Of a stretch of 64,000 nt of DNA, positions 9,307 through 22,170 are shown one piece after another. Position 1 is the first letter of the stretch. The number at the start of each line of letters is the position of its first letter. Source of the DNA: Paramacrobiotus metropolitanus (Eukaryota; Tardigrada; Eutardigrada; Parachela; Macrobiotidae); the NCBI RefSeq assembly GCF_019649055.1, contig NW_026570275.1:62001-126000 (forward strand). The letters run 5' to 3'. The position numbers and the translations under genes were made by a program. The notes under the pieces are model-generated. The model saw nothing but the letters and a program-made list of their open reading frames with translations. It was not told the origin of the DNA and ran no database searches.

Positions 9307-12300
9307 AACCATCGGGATACTACTACTCATTGAAGATCCACTCTGAAACTGTGACCACCAACTTCTTGTCAAATTATTCAATGTTCAACAAGTACGGCAC
9401 CAACATAATCGGCTTCACAGGAACATTAGGATCCAGCTACGAACGGGAGATTATGTACAACATTTATCATGTGAAATTGCTCGTTCTTCCGGAAACTTAC
9501 TTTAAACGTTATACACAATTTCCGGATATCTGCGTCGAAAACGAAGAGCAGTGGTTGAGAGAAATTGCAGTTACGACACTCGCCGAGACGTCAAAAAAGC
9601 GTGCGGTGTTGGTGATTTGTGAGACCATAAAATCTGCGCACTTGATTGGCTCTGTTTTCTCTAGCTTTAAGGTAAGCACCCTTGTGTACTATGACCGGTA
9701 AATTCGTCCGCTTCCCAATGCATATTCCGACAATATAATTCTTGTGGGAAATCTGAACCGGATGCTTCAAAATTTTGGAATGTGCAGACGTGGATAAGTA
9801 AATTTGCGTGCCAAGTGGTACTGGACGTGCGAGCAGTTTTGTCGGCAGTCTGCACTAGCTTCCGGTGGACGGTTTATCCGTCGGGATGAGTTCCTCGGCT
9901 ACACATACATACTCTTGATCGTACTTTATTACCGAACATATAGCGTTCGAATGTTTAGGTTAAGGTCAAGCTGTACGTCAAAAATCAAGAAGGACAAGAA
10001 AAGCAAATCGAACGGCTCCATCCTGGAGATATCGTGGTGGCAACCAACCTTGCGGGCCGCGGCACTGACTTGAAGACGGCGGAGATCGAAGAATACGGCG
10101 GACTGCACGTGTGCCTCACATTCCTTCCGCGCAGTCTGCGGACGGAGGAACAAGCATTTGGTCGCACATCGCGACAAGGCAACAAAGGCACCGGGCAACT
10201 TATCATCGTCGGCGACCCATTATCCAATTACCGAAAGCAGCGCGATCTCGAAGAAAAACGCATGCTGGAGGAATTTCGACAACATGAACTACCGTACATT
10301 CAGATGAAAGGGAAGCTTTTCGAAGAATTCTGCGAATTTTACAACAGCGTTCGTCGACAGCTCCAAAGCCAGCGAAGTTTCTGGAAAAACATGGGCAACG
10401 AGGCAAAAGATGTCGCGCACGCATACTTGAGTATTGGAAGTGGCAGCGCATCGTCGTTTTTTGAGACCATTGTACTTTTATCCGTGGAAGAACAGTGGGC
10501 GAAATTTCTCCTTCGAGTTGATCGTGAAAATTTCCATAGCAAAAAAGCCCATTCAGAATTCCGAAATTTTAAAGCAAAGCTGGAAAAAACGGAAAACAAG
10601 CAAGAACTCATTAAAGCCGCTAACAACGCCTTCTACTTTGTGCAACTGGGTACGATAAGTAATGTGTGTTGACTGCACAAGAAACAACTACAATTGTAAC
10701 AGGCCAGTTCGAGAAAGCATTAATCTGATTTTTTTCTTTGAATTTCCCACAGGAAACGTTGAATACATCAGCGAAAAGTATCCTGCCGCTGTGGAGCATT
10801 ATAATATCGCCATTCAGATGGACTTATCGTTTGCTTTTGGAGCTCAAATCGGCCTTGCCGCAGCATATTTGAACACCGGTGAACCACTGGATTATAAAAG
10901 GAAAGCGGTAGAAAAATTGAATAGCGTTCTCCATCTACTGTACAGGGAGATGTCGGTCATTAACACGATGCAAGTCTTAACGCAAAAACAGCTTCCTCCG
11001 GGATCAAGTAACGATACCCCACTTTTTCAACAGCTAATCCAGAAAACTAACCTTCTCGGCTATTTCATAAACAGCATTCAAGCCAATATTGACGCGACGG
11101 AAAGGTCACTTCGTAAAGTCAATTTGGACTATCTGACTGAGTCAGACAGGCGCACACTGCGTCTGCCAAATGATCTTCTTCAAAAAAACCCAAAAGAACG
11201 ATGTCTGGGTGAAAATTTGAAGCAGTTTAAGGAATTTAGCTTAACATTTCACGATCAAACAGTACACAATGATAGCGGCGAAAAGGATCAGGCGCTTCAA
11301 ACACTGCCGGGAACCGCTGCTACTTTGCTGATGAGTTCGCTGAGGGTATCCTTATGCTGTGAAGCCGTTGATTTATTGAAACTCGGTGATTTGCTGAAAC
11401 CCGATATCAAGCTGTTCAAGAAGGTTCCCGAAATTAGCGTTGAGGTTCTCAAGATACACCGAGATTTTGAAAAAGGAGGAAAGTTGTCGTTTCAGTTTAA
11501 TGATATCAGAGATATGGGCGTTAGTAATTTTGATCTGGAAATATCCGGTCCACTGAAAACATTAATAAAAGCAACCAAAAATTTGATAAAAAAATCGAAG
11601 ACATTTCAACATCAAACGATTATCGTAACGACTGACGAGCATCGGCTAATTAAGAAATTTTTGCCATTCGAAATGGCAGAGCGGGTGAAACTCGACGTCT
11701 TCAAGCAGCTCGAAGACAACTGCATCTACGTTAGAGTCATCGGATTGCTTAGAGCCGCTGACGTGCATCATGCTGTTGAATCTTTGGGGAAAGATTGCCA
11801 TCCTGCAGCGCCCGAACTGCACATTAACTTGACGCTACGAGGTTTGCACAAAAGGGCGCAGAACGAGAGTGTGAAGAGAGAGAGCGAGCCATATGCGGAA
11901 GTTCTGAAAACAGCATGGAGTAAAGCGATTTCAAGTTACAGCGCAAATCTTGTATTATCTGAAATATCGCCGGATAGCGCAAAAGATGTGATTAGGGTTC
12001 TCCGAAAGTACAATGTCAGATTCACCATGCAGCTGTACAATTTGAGCTGGGGAGATGCAAACAAAATTTTAAAAGACGCCAAGGTCGACCAGGAACAAAT
12101 GCACCAGACCAAAGTGCAAGAACTATCCGATATGTTTACCCACGGCCAGCTGCCACTGCAGGAGATACGCGAACTAAGTGCTCGCGGCCTTAGCATGTTG
12201 GTGTCCTTTAACGAAAAACAGTTCCTTCCATGGATTAGCTTGCTCAGCGTCTGCGGACTGGCATTCGTGCAGGCCGCAGCAGGCGGTTTGCTGATCACGA

Positions 12301-15005
12301 CAACTTTCGGAGCCAGTTTGGGAATGTCGCTGGTTACTGAAGCCATGTCGGATATGACCATGGCTCATCGAATCTACGCCACGCGCAGTTTCGACTGGAG
12401 CGATTATGTTACACAGAAAGCTGTGAGTCTGGTCATAACAACATCGACGATGGGCTTGAACAGCCTGAGTAACGGCGCAAAAGGAATTAAACTACTTACT
12501 ACAAAAGCTGCTGCAAGCGGTTCGACGGTAGCGGCCGCCAACACTGCCATCATCAAAGCAACCGGTAAGCCAAGCGCGACTACTAGGCTATTGGGCATTG
12601 TACAAGTTCCGCTGTCCTAAATGCTGTTCTTAAACAGATATCTTTCGGTACTAGGCGCGAACTTAAAAGTCTTGGCGGTCAAACATATTGCAGTGCGGAC
12701 GGCGGAAACCGGCGCCCGGATTGGGATAAAGGCCCTCAGTGACAAACTGTCGGGATTCTGTTTTGAACAAATCCGTGAAGCAATCACGCGAGAAGTGGAA
12801 CAAAGAGTAGAGCAAGGCTTTTCCCATCCAAATTTCAAGATTATCCTGGCAGAAACATGGGCGCAACATCGAATCCTCGATGCCGGTACTCCCACATCGA
12901 CGACGGCGCTGACTCTGCAGCGCAAACTGGAACGACTGGTGAAAGCCACCATGAACCCGCAATTGCCGGCGTGGCGTGCGTGGTGGAATTCAGTCGGCGC
13001 TCCGTTGGCTAACGGGATTCTGTCTGATCCCAGATTCACTGGAACCGCCTACAGTAATCTGGTCATGTGCTGGGGAGCCTTGTCCGGTGTACACGAAGTA
13101 ACTACAATCATTTCCAAAGTGTTCACAGAACTAGCAATTAAGCTACACGAAGACGTTGAAGTCTTCCGGCAAATATTGCGGCAAAACGATTTTTCCGCTG
13201 AAGCTATAAGCAAAATAACCCGAAACACGAATATTACTTTCAAAGATGTTTCAGCAGTTCTGGCTGGAAAAGAAGGCGAAGCATTGCAAAAATTGTTGAA
13301 AACATTGTCGGAGGAACAAAAGCAGTTTGACACAGCTCTGGTTAAGGTTGAAATGAGCGTGCTGCATAAAGCTGTGACTGATTTGATTGTCAGTCACATT
13401 ATTAAAACCGCCAACTCGCACCTCGTATCCCCAGTGATGTCGCAAGCGGCCGGTGCAATAGTGCGCGGCATCTCCGAAGAACTGCAGAAGCGTTTCGTGG
13501 TCAGCGAGGCTCAAGACTCCAGGGACCCAAAGTTCTTGGACCGAACACGAACAGTAAAAGGTCAAATTGAAATGAACGCCAAGGAATACATGATCAACTT
13601 TCAGTTGCGAGACATGATTGTAAAAACGGAGGCAGCCATCGAACGCGCCGAAAAAAACGGAATTATTGATGGCGCAACTAATGATCCGGAAGTCAAAAAG
13701 CTTGCAGCGGATATTGCCGACAATAAACCGATCGACAATCCTACCTTTCTTTTGTTGGCGAAACTTCATAACCTTAATCTGAAGATCGTTGAAAGTCCTA
13801 GTTACGTTCCAACGGAAGCGGAAAGGGCCTCCGGTGTGCGCATTGTTGTTTATATTCCACCGCCTCGCGGCGCAATCAACGGCGTTGGGCATTACGCTTT
13901 AAAGAACGCCGACGCAGATGGATATGAAATCGAAGAAACGGGAGCTGAGACCTATAACAGTCAGAATAACTGCGGATATAATATTATATCGAGGTTGGCG
14001 AAAAATAACCCGTCGGCGTCTGATCTACGACTACAGGCAGTGAGGATGATTTTGGCTGATCCACAAACCACACGAGACATTCTCTGCATCCACAAATGGT
14101 TCGAAGATAATTTCGCACAGGAGGCAACGCATTTCCTCGGCATAGCGGGAGTGCGAGCACCTGACCAACTCACACCTTCTGAAAAGAAAGGAAAAGGGAA
14201 TGGCATCATCTACGTTCTTCAGCCTCTTGACGAAGATGGTCAGCCTCTAGTAGACGAAAATGGCCAGCCTCTCGTAAAAGTGGGTATAACCAGAAGGGAC
14301 ATTAACACGCGCAAGCGCGAATTGGAGAGGAAGAATAAGGAAACTTACAAAGTAATCCATACTGAGGTTGTGGAATTTCGGTATTCTGTTGAGTGGGAAG
14401 TTCACGATGAGCTAAGAAATAAAAATTTCCACAGTCCGCGATCCGGTGTCGAGGGTAAAACGGAATATTTTGCGGCAGATCCTAGTGTAGTCGTGGAGAC
14501 GGTTAAGTCCGTTGTCAGGTCGTATGCCGAGGCTTACCCCGGTGGCGCATTTCCAGAGAATCAGGACGCTACTACAAGAACTGCATCCGGGCCATCCACT
14601 GAAGTCACTGAAGACAAGATTACAACAAATCCACCCGACCTTTCCGCTGAAGAGGGCGTTACCATAAGTGCAACGGAACCAACCGCTGAAGACAACATTA
14701 AATCAAATGCACCCGAACAACCCGTTCGATGGTCGTACGAAGAGCTATTTCCGGGTGGGTCAGTTCCACTCACCCTGGAAGACGTCAGAAGAGCCGTTAG
14801 CAGAAGACTTGGATCTGGAAGACCCGTTAGCAGCTCGTTCGACGAAGCTATCGACAACGCTACAAGAGCTGCGTCTGGAACATCCGCTGAGGGCAGGGTT
14901 ACAAGAAATCCATTCGAGCGATTCTTGGAAGAAATCTTTTTGCGCCCGCCTCTTTTGGTTTTTTTGGATGCCCTGATAAAACACTTTCAAAATGGGAACT
15001 CCTGA
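9307..15005 (+). CDS. SecA-like motor protein, C-terminal part, fused to long helical region and GIY-YIG (T5orf172-like) domain
   Basis: Exons about 9307-9671, 9959-10649, 10753-12564 and 12655-15005, all GT-AG and in phase, giving at least 1731 residues. The first exon has TTNFLSNYSMF and GFTGTLGS; the second has VATNLAGRGTDL and EEQAFGRTSRQG, which are the second-motor-domain motifs of SecA. A TPR-like stretch follows near 10760-10960, then about 1000 mostly helical residues with a hydrophobic patch at 12230-12340. At 13950-14130 there is NNCGYNIISR, weakly OTU-like. The end has IIYVLQ, VKVGITRR and NTRKREL (14200-14330), a GIY-YIG fold as in T5orf172 proteins. SecA-like proteins of this kind occur in some invertebrates; their role is unknown. 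The first motor domain with Walker A is absent, and no in-frame ATG lies in the first exon, so the 5' part is upstream or lost. Introns rule out bacterial contamination. Confidence 0.75.
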
Positions 15006-15857
15006 CACTGCGGCACCTTGCACAACTGCTGGAAACCGAGCTGCTGCGTAATGCCTGCGAAATTTTGGCAGGTGGGTTACGGCAGTAAGCTAAAGGTATC
15101 AATACGAGAAATCGCGCAGCTATGCTTTAATGCTTTATGAGTGTCAGGAATTTTCACAATATTGCGCGGACCCGTGACATTAGCCACGATATATTTTACC
15201 TTAAAACATATGTATTTATGTAACCCATTGTCGTCCCCAATATTTTGTCAAGGATTGTATGTGCGGATACGGCTTTCATAAAATGACATGACTGTGTCTA
15301 TCCGTATTAAAGCATTTAGCATAGCATTCAGAAGTTTGTATTGCGTTGTTCAATGCTTACCACTGTCGCGATATGATACTCTTGTAAGCGCCTCTGTGCT
15401 ACACTTGTACAGGTCGACGATGACCTTTACGTGTTACCTTTGTGTTCCCTATAACGATTAGGCAACGCACCCGTATGAATGTGACCTTTAATCAACAACA
15501 TCACTATGCCCACTATAACAGTACTAATGCTAAGCTAGCTATGCCAGGGAAGGCTCGGAGTGGAGTGATGTGGTACTGTGGTGGAGGGGGGTTTTTGTAT
15601 ATCGTCCCGGTCGAGTTGCGCTCGATGATCGCGGGCGGGTCTGCTGTAGGGGGGATCCAGTGGCGGGGCGCATGACGGCATGATGATATAATATACCGTC
15701 AGCATGAAGTAACATGACCGCACGGGAATGTGCGCGGCATACCTGCACGCGCACTTCTAATGACGGTGCGATGGCGGTGCGGTTCGACTAGTGACGATGT
15801 CGTCACACCACTCGTCAGCTTAGAAGGGTTAATTTCGTTTGGTTTTTGTTAGCATAG
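15006..15857. other. Intergenic, no gene seen
   Basis: Sequence after the SecA-like gene. A GC-rich stretch at 15540-15670 has no convincing coding or RNA gene signal. Polyadenylation of the upstream gene would fall in the first few hundred bases. Confidence 0.3.
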
Positions 15858-16567
15858 AATGTCCAAGTTAGAACATTAGTGGTTCTATAGGTTTGAACCT
15901 ATAGACCAGGACAGAAGTGGTTCACCTGGTTCTGAACCAAATAGAATTTAAACGCCACAGCGAAATGAAAAACGCGAACCAATAGAACCACATAGAACCA
16001 CCAGTGTACCAGCAGTAAACCACTAACATAGTCACTTGCCGACACACTGTCACTTTGCCACTACCCCGTGAACCAGGTGAACCTATAGAACCACATAGAA
16101 CCACCAGTGAACCAGAAGTGAACCACGTACACAGTCACTTGCAGACACACTGTCACACTGCCACTCTACCCCGTGAACCAGGTGAACCTATAGAACCACA
16201 TAGAACCACCAGTGAACCACGTACACAGTCACTTGCCGACACTCTGTCACACTACCACTCTACCCCGTGAACCAGGTGAACCTATAGAACCCCATAGAAA
16301 CCAGTGAACCACCAGTGAACCTGGTTCTTTAGGTTCACCTGGTTCACGGGGTAGAGTGGCAATGTGGCAGTCTGTCTGCAAGTGACTGTGAACGTGGTTC
16401 ACTGCTGGTTCACTGGTGGTTCTATGTGGTTCTATAGGTTCACCTGGTTCACGAGGTTTGAGTGGTTGTGTGGCACAAGTAAGCGCTAACAGGTTAGCTG
16501 GTGGTTCTACAGTGGTTCTGTAGGTTCAGAACCAGTGAACCACTAATGTCCTAACTTGGACATTCTC
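15858..16567. mobile_element. Foldback-type repeat element built from GAACCA-rich units
   Basis: The ends are inverted copies: the block starting GAATGTCCAAGTTA at 15858 is mirrored at about 16540-16567, with about 30 bases nearly identical. Inside, three direct units built on GTGAACCAGGTGAACC, TAGAACCACATAGAACC and CAGTCACTTGC run from 15960 to 16300. They are then followed by the same blocks in reverse orientation from 16320 to 16470, so the whole can fold into a long hairpin. No ORF, no clear target duplication. A non-autonomous foldback (TIR) transposon is the simplest reading. Confidence 0.6.
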
Positions 16568-18223
16568 TCAAGCCTACAAGTAACTGAAGTACTGTGAGAA
16601 GAGGAAGCCTATTCAAGCGGTACAGTGTGTAAATTTGTCGGTAGGGACACTATGATGCAGTACTGTAGAGTAACCCTGCACTTGTACAGAAATAATAATA
16701 TGATGTCTGCTGTCTGGTACCGCAAAGGAAAGCGTACTGTGCTGATTGAGTGTACTTTGTTGTGACGTTAATTGTTTCTGTAAGCTGAAAGGACGTTATG
16801 TTAATTACCGGTTTTCCGCTTTATTTGTGACTGTCTTAAAATAGGTGTGCAGCTCTTTGATTAAGTAAGTAAGGAAAGCGCTACGAAACGTAACAGTTTG
16901 TTTTTAATTTGAAATAAATTTATGGTCTTATGCATCGGGGCATGGTCCCCTCAGGGCACTTGACAGTCGAGACAAAAGAAACGACAAAAGTTGACAATAT
17001 CAAAGACAGGAGAGTTTTAACATTTGCTAAAGGTCATAATTTTCATTTTTGCGCGTAGTTACAACATGCGCATATCCGGCAAACAATAAATTATACAAAA
17101 AGTGGATAAAGTTGTCTGGGGTCAGTCAGTTGTCAGCAGAGATATTATAAAATTTAAAATTGTTAGTACAACAGGTCGTTATCGCAGCTTTTCTGGGTCC
17201 ACAACAATTGCCGACTGGCTACTGCACCATTAATTTGAGGAAATACTCATAATACGAGTACAGTGAAGAAAAGCCTATCAATATAATTATAGTCGAGATT
17301 TTCACTTTTCGGTCTCCTATGGTGTTTCTCCTGATCAACAGGGTAATTCCGTTTGCCGCCAAGATACCGCGCAAGAACCCTTGTACATGTGCTTACAATT
17401 ACGTAAACGTGTACGACGTTTTTGGTCGCTGGACATTTTTGAACGGAAACATTGTTCAAAACTTACTCGCACAAATGTACATGCATAGTACATACTAATT
17501 TACTATTCCGAATTTTCTATTTTCTTCGAGATATTCAAGGATACAGTTAAAAATAATAAGAATAATTCAAGATAATTCAATAATTCAAGACACTCGTGTG
17601 GAGCCCTTATACTAAGATCACAAGCCGAAGTAAGTTGGCTGCAGAAATCACCAAGGAAAGAATGAAAACGTACCGGTGCGGACTGATGTAATCTATACCA
17701 CTTAGGAGGGAGAATTTTCATGCGAGAAGTATTAGAAGAAATTATAGTATTCAAGTCAACATTTACAGTACCATATACCACGTTATGCACATACTGCTTC
17801 AGTCGTTCTTCTTGCCGGATTTGAGGATTTGACGTTGGATTGATATGATACATGATAGTCCGATGTTGTTGTTGGTGACAAAATAAAGGTTCCGTAGTTT
17901 GGTGATGGAATACGGCAGCTTTCACAAGGAAAGCACCAGTTGAATTACACTTCCGCTTGATAGATGGACATTTACAAGCAAACTTGACCAGCCAGCTCAA
18001 AGCAGCAATCGCAAGTGAGCAGCAATCGCAAGTTTTTTTTTGATATTTTATTACAGTATATTGATATTGATATTTTATGTTTAATTTTGCTGTTTAATTG
18101 TTTTACGTCCTTCCCTTCTTATAGAACAACTATCTATCCGGACTGAATATAACAGCCCTACCGGTATTCTTGCCATAGGCGGCTGGCAACCCTCGGCCAC
18201 CAGGGGCCACGGTTCACCTTAAA
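16568..18223. other. Intergenic, no gene seen
   Basis: AT-rich sequence with only short, non-conserved open frames on either strand. No RNA gene or repeat recognised. Confidence 0.3.
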
Positions 18224-18304
18224 ACAGTTTTGACATAGTACGTACGTAATATGTCAAAACGTACTCTATACTACGTACTCTATAGAGTACGTACTATGAC
18301 AAAA
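18224..18304. repeat. Long near-perfect hairpin
   Basis: GTTTTGACATAGTACGTAC at 18224 is mirrored at 18286-18304 with one mismatch. The interior holds further TACGTACTCTATA palindromes. It could be a decayed miniature inverted-repeat element. Confidence 0.5.
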
Positions 18305-19214
18305 CTCTCTAGCTAGGGACCTGCCCCACCACAAAGCCAAAACGTCTGGCCCCGAGGACATACAGGTGCGATTTAAAACGCGGTTCTTGACTGAGTCTTG
18401 ATAAATATCTGTGCTAGTGATTTTGTCCAAAATCTAGAGGTATGCTACCCCGAAATTTGATTCGAATTGTTATGGAAATTTAAATCTGTATGGAAATCGA
18501 ACAACTGTAATTGTATTTAGTGATCAAAATTCTTCCTGCAGTAAAGCGGCACTGCATGACAGTATGGGGGAAGCCGGTAATACAGTACATATTGCGATGG
18601 GTCCTTGCTCTTACAAAGGTCACGCAACACGGTTGGTTGTGCCCAGTTGTGCAATTCTGTGCCATCAACAAAAACAGGGGCTTGTTTATAATTTGTTGAC
18701 TGTAATTGACTCGAAAGGTGCGAAACGAAGAAATGACCTATATAAAACGGGCGAATGGCCATAGTTTTGAAAGTTGATACGGGTATGTATTGTCTTTGCT
18801 GGTTCAAACTTTTCTGGCATTGTCAGCCATTTAACGGGAGCACATACTACAATGTTATTAACATAATCTAATTTGGTGTTGTTATCTTAAAACCGTTGGT
18901 TCTGGATTACACACCAGTACGATAGCTGTGCAAACACGAAGAGCACACCTTTTCTGAAGTGAAACAGCTTTCTGCCTGATTATAACAAAATGCGCTCGGC
19001 GGATGCCTTACCCATTTAGCCTAATAACTTACTTGGACTAGTAGTGTTCATACCGAAAGAAATGTCCGCTGAACCAGGACTAAGCTTTAAATCGTTAATC
19101 CATTCCAAAAAAAAGGGAATTTAACCGGTAGCTATTAACGGATCAGTGCAGGCCTTACAAAACTTCTGTAATTACGAAGCTGACTTCACAGCAACACTCT
19201 TGCTTAATGATATA
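18305..19214. other. Intergenic, no gene seen
   Basis: No coding or RNA gene signal recognised ahead of the kinase-Kelch pseudogene. Confidence 0.25.
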
Positions 19215-21424
19215 ATGGAGTCCGAACGTCTAATGACAGTAAAGACCGAAAATTTTGCCAGTAACTGCGAATACTCTCCGCTCGATTCCAATAATATTAC
19301 CGGATCGAGTTCCTTCGGCAGCGTTTACCGAGCCACTATCACTCTGGCAGGCGACTACGAAGGGAACGAAACAGCGGCTGTATTAGTTATTTTTCTGAAG
19401 GCGGAGCAAGAAGCTTGGAAAATCCGCAACGTTACGAATGATTTCGCCAGCGTTTGCACCAATTGATACAGCTAAAAAATCCGTTTTTTAGTGGTGTACC
19501 ACGAAATCACCATTACAAGGACCGCCCTTGGGGCGAAAGTAGCACTAATGATTTTGAAAGTAAGACTGGAAAAGGAGTTTATCACGATACCGAAAACCCT
19601 TTGGTTTTCAGAATATATTCATTCACTTTCCTGTTATTCGTGGGTTTCAAAATCCCGTAATTATTTTTGGTTTGTCTGGCTTCGTAAATGTTGTAGGCAT
19701 TGCTTTGCTCTTAAACTGTTGTGATTTGTAGGCGATTTGGCTTCCATGCTGCAACGACTAAAGGTGGCAGCGTTGCTGATTTACCTTTCGACGGCTCTCC
19801 GCTATTCGTTAGATATCGCCGAAGGAACAAGGTTTCTCTATGAAAACGGCATAAGTCATGCTGATATAAAGCCAGCAAATATTCTCGTGGAGAAGCTGGA
19901 TGAGGACAGGAAGCGCTTGCTGATTGGCGATCTAGATGATCGCCTGGAGATGCATCAGGACACTACAGGCGACATCACTCATATACGCGGCACAGCGCGC
20001 TACATGTCGCCAGAAATGCTGAAAAAATTTGCGACTCACCCGGGAGAAAAAATAGGACAGGAAAGTCCGGGCCGCAAAACCGATATCTGGAGTTTAGGGT
20101 GTGTTATACTGAAAAATTGCCCAACGGATTGCAGCAACTCAAGAAAAAGGTCGACCTTTTTCTTGAGCTGCATTAGTTGACGCTAGTCGAAATGGCACAC
20201 GTGTCGTTGCGCCGGTTGCGGTCTCTGATGATGCACAGTATAATATTTCGCTGATTATGAACAAAGGACATCCACCGTATGTGCCTGAGTCAATCCCATT
20301 TGAATTTGCCGATTGCATTCGCGGGTGCCTTTGTATCACCACCAAGCGAAGGGTTTCTGCACAGAAATGCGCTCTCTCTTGAACGAAAAATTATGGACTG
20401 TATAGCAAGTTCCGGCGGGACAAGAAATGGTTCATGTGCTGTGCGATCTGGAAGATGATGTACGCAAACCTTCCAGAATATCTGCGCAGTTGATTGACCC
20501 AATAAACCGAACTGTGCGCTGCATTCAGCTACCGCAAGACCTGTGCCAGTAGCGTTTTGCACGGTTTTTTACCGTTGTTGACAATGAGGTGATCTGCCAG
20601 ATTTGGGATGTTGGCGCTTCCGTACTGGAAACCATATCGTGGAATCTTGCCAAGCAGTCATAGCGTCCGATTTTGCCGGATGTTCCAGTGCAAATCCAAT
20701 ACCCCGTGGGGCTCAACAATAAAATTTATTTTATGGATGGCAGAAGTCAAACGTTTAAAGAAGGATATCTTTCTAAAGGAATTACCGCATAATCTGATGG
20801 ACTAACTTTGACTTCTCGTGCTCATCGGACACCCGGGTAAGGAGAGAGTACGAAAAGATGGTTATTTTCCTTCCCAAGATTTTTCATTTTTGTAGATTCA
20901 CCCATATCGACAGTGCACTTCGGTGCGGTCTGCGCGTAGTATATCTTGGATATCGATCAATGAACACTGGTCCCATGTTCGCGTCACGACCACCCGTGAC
21001 GTTGATGAAGTACTTTGACACTGTCACCGATGAATGGGATGAGTGGCCCAATGACCAACGAGACTCCTTAACCGAAACAGACTTCCAAGCGGCGGTTGTT
21101 GACAAGGTTTATATGCTCAGCGGCACTTCGTCGTTTTGGTTTTTTTGGTCAACCGACTCCAGTCAGTGCGTTGACCTGAGCAAACAAACTATTCAGAAGA
21201 TATGCGCATTACCTAAAGCAAAAGAGTACCTCTGTGCATTCGCACTGAACAACCGCATTTACATGTGGAGCGGTGCGTCGACGAAAGATAATTCTTATGA
21301 TACCTACGTTTACGACGCCCAGAAAGACAAATGGGACACTGAGGTCTTTCATGTCCTCGATAGCATTCTGGCCTTATGTACTCGTATCTTTTCTGAATCA
21401 GAAGAGCAGCTGGCTGGCTGTTAG
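19215..21424 (+). pseudogene. Broken protein kinase-Kelch fusion gene
   Basis: An ATG at 19215 opens a kinase N-lobe (glycine loop SSSFGSVYRA) that runs into a stop after about 80 residues; the continuing kinase sequence is in another frame near 19450-19590. A second exon from 19732 (after TTTGTAG) holds the catalytic loop HADIKPAN, GDLDD in place of DFG, and MSPEML, then shifts frame near 20110. Kelch-like strands appear at 20690-20800 (LNNKIYFMDG) and 20980-21320 (KYFDTVTDEWDEW, YDTYVYDAQKDKW) in different frames. At least three frame breaks and premature stops make this a pseudogene. It is related to the kinases at 24.7-27.2 and 29.9-31.6 kb through the shared GDLD motif, but the Kelch part is specific to this copy. 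Confidence 0.65.
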
Positions 21425-22170
21425 CGCTGATTCAGCTTGTCTGTTAGAGATCTCGTTGTCGGCAGTCTCCATGTCCGTATAAGTGACAGAATGTCACTTC
21501 CCGGTGTATCCTACAAAAGGTATGTACGTAATCACATTCGTAAAACATTTAGCCTACAGTAGTATATATAGCTTGCATTATAACGCAACTGATTCATGCC
21601 GCAACGACTGTCTAGAACACAAAAGTTTTGTGTCTGCCACGACGTGAGCGTCGTGCTCTGTAATAACTATCGACTGAATAAATAAAACACACAAACACAA
21701 ACAGATGCAGTTGGTACGGGTCAGACTGCTATGCATACTTGTTCTGACAGTGTCAGATTTCGTATGTTTACCTACATAACCCCTGCTTGTACGAATGGAC
21801 CCATTCATGTTTACTTATCACAGTGTGCCCGCAGGCCGCCGAATATTTTCCTGTGGGAATGATATTCAGCAGAAACCGAGCGGGGGCTGTGCTTGCTGCA
21901 CTGTTTCCAGAATAATTTGAAAATCGTTAGTGTCTCCTTCAAGCATTGTGTCAACGTTGAAAGTGCTCGTGCAATTAATCTCGATTAATTTCTGGCTGGC
22001 TCGACTGATCTCGATTAGTCAAAGACTGTTCGATTGCTTCAGTTGACGTCAAGAGGGTTGTGTTGCCCCGGTAAATGCAGCGCATTAATCCGGCTTTGGA
22101 TTCTTAAAACAACTATGGGTTCGGGACTGTGACGATTACGTTGCGTCCGCTCGGGTAAAATATTAGTGAG
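21425..22170. other. Non-coding block shared with the 63.3-kb region
   Basis: The stretch around 21640-21710 (ACGACGTGAGCGTCGTGCTC, then ATCGACTGAATAA and a CACAAACACAAAC tract) recurs at 63297-63360 with few changes. In both places a zinc-finger family gene lies within about 1 kb. It marks a duplicated segment or an old dispersed repeat. No gene recognised here. Confidence 0.4.

Noticed and set aside
9307-15005. SecA-like gene as bacterial contamination
   Set aside because: It has three GT-AG introns joined in phase and sits among eukaryotic sequence on a continuous contig.
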